A DNA stretch of 64,000 bases, from positions 62,001 through 126,000 of the forward strand of contig NZ_KB904816.1 in NCBI RefSeq assembly GCF_000380185.1, read 5' to 3'. Below the pieces are notes generated by a model. That model saw only the letters and a program-made list of their open reading frames with translations, was not told the DNA's origin and ran no database searches. Origin of the DNA: Thiofilum flexile DSM 14609 (GTDB lineage: Bacteria > Pseudomonadota > Gammaproteobacteria > Thiotrichales > Thiotrichaceae). The position numbers and the translations under genes were made by a program. Positions 61,515 to 64,000 of the stretch are shown here, one piece after another. Position 1 is the first letter of the stretch, and the number at the start of each line of letters is the position of its first letter.

Positions 61515-62707
61515 CCGTGTTCATTACCTTGCTCATAAAAAGCGCGTGCTGCGGCAACAGCGGCACCGCTTTCTATCTTGGCACCTTGTTGTTTAAGTAC
61601 CGTATCAAGTGCGCCTAAGCAGAATAGTACATTAGTAGGGTTGCTCGCAAAACCCATCAGACCAATACGCCAAACCTTACCCGCTAAAGCACCTAAACCC
61701 GCACCAATTTCGAGATTATATTCGCGCAATAAAGTGCTGCGTACTTGAGCATCATCCACACCTTCAGGGATGGTAATAGAGTTCAGTTGTGGCAAGCGAT
61801 GCGCTTCATCCACTAAAAAGCTTAAACCTAGTGCTTCCACACCTGTCTTTAAGGCTTGATGGTTATGCATATGTCGCGCCCACGCATTCTCTAAGCCTTC
61901 TTCTTGCAGCATGACTAAAGACTCATGCAGGCCATAGAGGGTATTGACCGGAGCGGTGTGATGATACGCCCGCTTAGCGCCACCGCCCCAATAGGCCATG
62001 ACTAAGTTCATATCTAAAAACCAGCTTTGCACTTTAGTTTTACGTGCTTGAATAGCTTCTACGGCGCGGGCGCTAAAGCTTATAGGTGAGAGACCGGGGA
62101 CACAGGATAAGCATTTTTGTGTACCGGAGTAGATCGCATCAATCCCCCACTCATCAACCTTTAAAGGCGTACCTGCCAAAGAAGTGACAGCATCCACAAT
62201 CGCCAATGCGCCATGCTCATGAGCAAGGGTGCAGAGGGCTTGAGCATTAGATTGAGCGCCCGTTGAGGTTTCCGCATGGACAAAAGCGACTGCTTTAGCC
62301 TCAGGATGCTTTTTGAGTGCTTCGGCGACTTTGTGGATATCGACGGCCTTACCCCATTCATCTTGCACCATAATGGCAGTAGCGCCACAGCGCTCTACAT
62401 TTTCCTTCATGCGTCCGCCAAATACCCCACTTTGGCACACAATTACGGTATCACCCGGCTCGATTAAATTGACAAAAACGGCTTCCATACCGGCTGAACC
62501 TGGCGCAGAAATGGGCATAGTAAGCTCATTTTTCGTTTGAAAAGCATATTGGAGCAGGGTTTTGACCTCATCCATCATACGAATAAAAGCCGGATCTAAA
62601 TGCCCTAAGGTTGGTCGCGCTAACGCCGCCAATACCCGTGGGCTAACATCCGAGGGACCTGGCCCCATCAGGGTTCGGATCGGGGGATAAAAGGATGAAA
62701 TAGCCAT
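61511..62707 (-). CDS. Alanine-glyoxylate/serine-pyruvate aminotransferase family protein
   Basis: I chose ATG 62707, with GAGAGGTG upstream. The 398-residue class V PLP enzyme has LMGPGPSDVSPRVLAALARP, SAPGSAGMEAVFVNL, VAFVHAETSTGA, IVDAVTSLAG and the PLP-lysine motif YSGTQKCLSCVPGLSPISFS. It probably interconverts alanine or serine with glyoxylate, as in the serine-glyoxylate cycle or glycine formation. Neighbours do not settle the donor amino acid. Confidence 0.93.
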   Translation of the reverse strand: MAISSFYPPIRTLMGPGPSDVSPRVLAALARPTLGHLDPAFIRMMDEVKTLLQYAFQTKNELTMPISAPGSAGMEAVFVNLIEPGDTVIVCQSGVFGGRMKENVERCGATAIMVQDEWGKAVDIHKVAEALKKHPEAKAVAFVHAETSTGAQSNAQALCTLAHEHGALAIVDAVTSLAGTPLKVDEWGIDAIYSGTQKCLSCVPGLSPISFSARAVEAIQARKTKVQSWFLDMNLVMAYWGGGAKRAYHHTAPVNTLYGLHESLVMLQEEGLENAWARHMHNHQALKTGVEALGLSFLVDEAHRLPQLNSITIPEGVDDAQVRSTLLREYNLEIGAGLGALAGKVWRIGLMGFASNPTNVLFCLGALDTVLKQQGAKIESGAAVAAARAFYEQGNEHG

Positions 62708-62889
62708 AAAACACACCTCTCTCAAAATTTGAAGACGTATGTTCGTTGAAGTAGGGGGGAATGTCTAGTGTACTAGCACAAACTTAATCTAACCGATAGG
62801 TGATTAAACCTATCTCTGTTGTGAGTGAAGTTATCCTGTCTGATTACCCTCATAACTTGTTCTTTCGTGGTCAAAAAATTTATCTAAAC

Positions 62890-64000
62890 TTATAACTCTG
62901 GATTCAAAGCTTCATTAAGAGCTTCTGCGATCGCCTCTGACCTTTTTTCAATAAATTTTTCATAATCATCTTCCAGAATACCAAAGTCCTTCGGACTACC
63001 AATCAAGTGAGAGCGAAGCGAAGAGGGCAGTTTTGAATTGCCAGTTTTAAACTCTCCCACATAAGTACTTGGTGCTTTCGCTCGAATTTTGTTGTTGGAA
63101 GCCGCATCAATAAGGGTTATGTTGGCAATCAGGTTGGGTTCCAACAAAGGATATTTTTTCTCAACATATTTCTTGGGGAAAAAGTGGTGATAGTTCCTGC
63201 TTGTGGCAATTTTGAGGTTTGAATTGTCAAGAATCACATCACTATCATCGTCAAGATTCCGGGGCTTGTGAGAAGCGAACAAGCACAGAATAGCCTTCAC
63301 ATTAGAGTTACCTGCTGAAAAACAAGTCTTGCCAATATCTTCAGCAGATACATCAAGTTCGTCCGAAGAGTATTTCGGCATTTTTTCCTTAAGAATCAGA
63401 TTCATTTTCTTAAGGTCTTCGGCAATCTTGGTTTCAGTTGATCCACTGTATCGCCAATTCAAACCCACCCAATAGAAAAACTGTTTCAGCAACTTTGCTT
63501 GAATCTCCGTTGGTCGCTTGTTGCTATTCTTGTGAAAGAAATATGTGAATGGAACCAGCAGAGAAGCATAAGGAAGTAGCTGCGAAACAGGGACATACAG
63601 CTTGATTCTAATAAAATCCACCGCAGTGAACATAGAGGACACCATAGGCTCCCAGTTGGAGATGAACTTTTCCCTGCGGATTTTCAGAATATCTCTTGCT
63701 CTAATGCTGTCTACGGTAATAGCAGCCACAGCTTGAAGAACCGTTGCAGCGGGAACCGTATCAAATTTGGCCTTGCTCAAGCTCTTATCACTCTCGTCGC
63801 TACCATTGAGCAATTCATCATATTTCAAGGCCAAATCAAACCCCTCTGCTTCATCATAAGTCATGGCGACCATGATTTCAAAGAGGGTTAGAGGTTTGCC
63901 ACCTGTGTTGATTCGGGAGAAGACATCACACGCAATGTCTATTGGATAGTCCTTAATTGTGATAGTAGCAAAGTCGTATGTGGTCAGTTTGGCCTTATAC
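62890..64000 (-). CDS. DUF262 (GmrSD-type) defence protein with C-terminal HNH-like region (5' partial)
   Basis: The frame is open from the right edge (64000) without a stop, so the apparent start at 63873 is an internal Met and the N-terminus lies beyond the window. Immediately before that Met the translation reads VFSRINTGGKPLTLFEIM, the RINTGG hallmark of DUF262/GmrS NTPase domains. The C-terminal part has YHHFFPKKYVEKKYPLL and NLIANITLIDAASNNKI, an HNH/DUF1524-like nuclease pattern. Such proteins act in modification-dependent restriction and phage defence. At least 370 residues are present. Confidence 0.82.
   Translation of the reverse strand, partial: YKAKLTTYDFATITIKDYPIDIACDVFSRINTGGKPLTLFEIMVAMTYDEAEGFDLALKYDELLNGSDESDKSLSKAKFDTVPAATVLQAVAAITVDSIRARDILKIRREKFISNWEPMVSSMFTAVDFIRIKLYVPVSQLLPYASLLVPFTYFFHKNSNKRPTEIQAKLLKQFFYWVGLNWRYSGSTETKIAEDLKKMNLILKEKMPKYSSDELDVSAEDIGKTCFSAGNSNVKAILCLFASHKPRNLDDDSDVILDNSNLKIATSRNYHHFFPKKYVEKKYPLLEPNLIANITLIDAASNNKIRAKAPSTYVGEFKTGNSKLPSSLRSHLIGSPKDFGILEDDYEKFIEKRSEAIAEALNEALNPEL

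Overview
The window reads as chromosome of a gammaproteobacterium of moderate GC content. Gene content and order support this: lolD followed directly by comEC, the housekeeping run pyrG-kdsA-eno, plus miaB, ygiQ, hisN-like, moeA, rnz and trkH. Large secreted cadherin-type proteins and many c-di-GMP/phosphorelay parts would suit a Thiotrichales-like environmental bacterium, but that genus-level guess is inference. No rRNA, tRNA or CRISPR array was recognised.

Layout. 1-9.0 kb: end of lolD, comEC, a divergent Fic/HTH regulator-like gene with repeated operator-like sites, a small membrane protein, miaB coupled to an FAD oxidoreductase, a YchJ-type protein and a LysM lytic transglycosylase. 9.1-12.1 kb: quinone-reductase-like flavoprotein and ygiQ. 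12.25-17.36 kb: a translationally coupled Type III restriction-modification operon whose mod and res genes are separated by a DUF1016 N-terminal-only protein; mod is a base-composition mosaic. 17.4-24.2 kb: a minus-strand signalling block (hybrid histidine kinase, two paralogous periplasmic solute-binding-like proteins, response regulator-PAS-GGDEF-EAL, Hpt, response regulator), which looks like a complete phosphorelay ending in c-di-GMP turnover. 24.5-37.8 kb: a cation/proton antiporter, hemerythrin, several secreted unknowns, a fused exo/endonuclease protein, a glycerophosphodiester phosphodiesterase, TrkH, peroxiredoxin, RNase Z and transporters. 38.0-41.1 kb: an AT-rich block with a DMT transporter, a GST, a 5'-truncated ectB relic and a MarR regulator, probably a decayed acquired ectoine locus. 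41.2-56.9 kb: hisN-like, SWIM protein, uracil-DNA glycosylase, pyrG-kdsA-eno, an unknown UDG-like protein, xylulokinase, a DMT transporter, a secreted nuclease, a YadA-anchor protein, a dienelactone hydrolase, a secreted Arg/Pro-rich protein and moeA. 57.2-62.7 kb: a 1249-residue repeat surface protein, a small membrane protein and an alanine-glyoxylate-type aminotransferase. 62.9-64.0 kb: a DUF262 defence-type protein running off the right edge.

Two dispersed repeat families are visible. The more striking one has four copies (about 24.4, 29.75, 32.55 and 51.14 kb). A conserved two-hairpin core is enclosed by outer arms that differ completely between loci yet stay self-complementary, and the internal stems show compensatory base changes. 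The second is a C/G-rich palindromic family with two copies (35.85 and 46.38 kb). The strongest candidates for something not yet described are the four-copy structured element, the mod-DUF1016N-res cassette and the EEP/endonuclease-I-like fusion nuclease.
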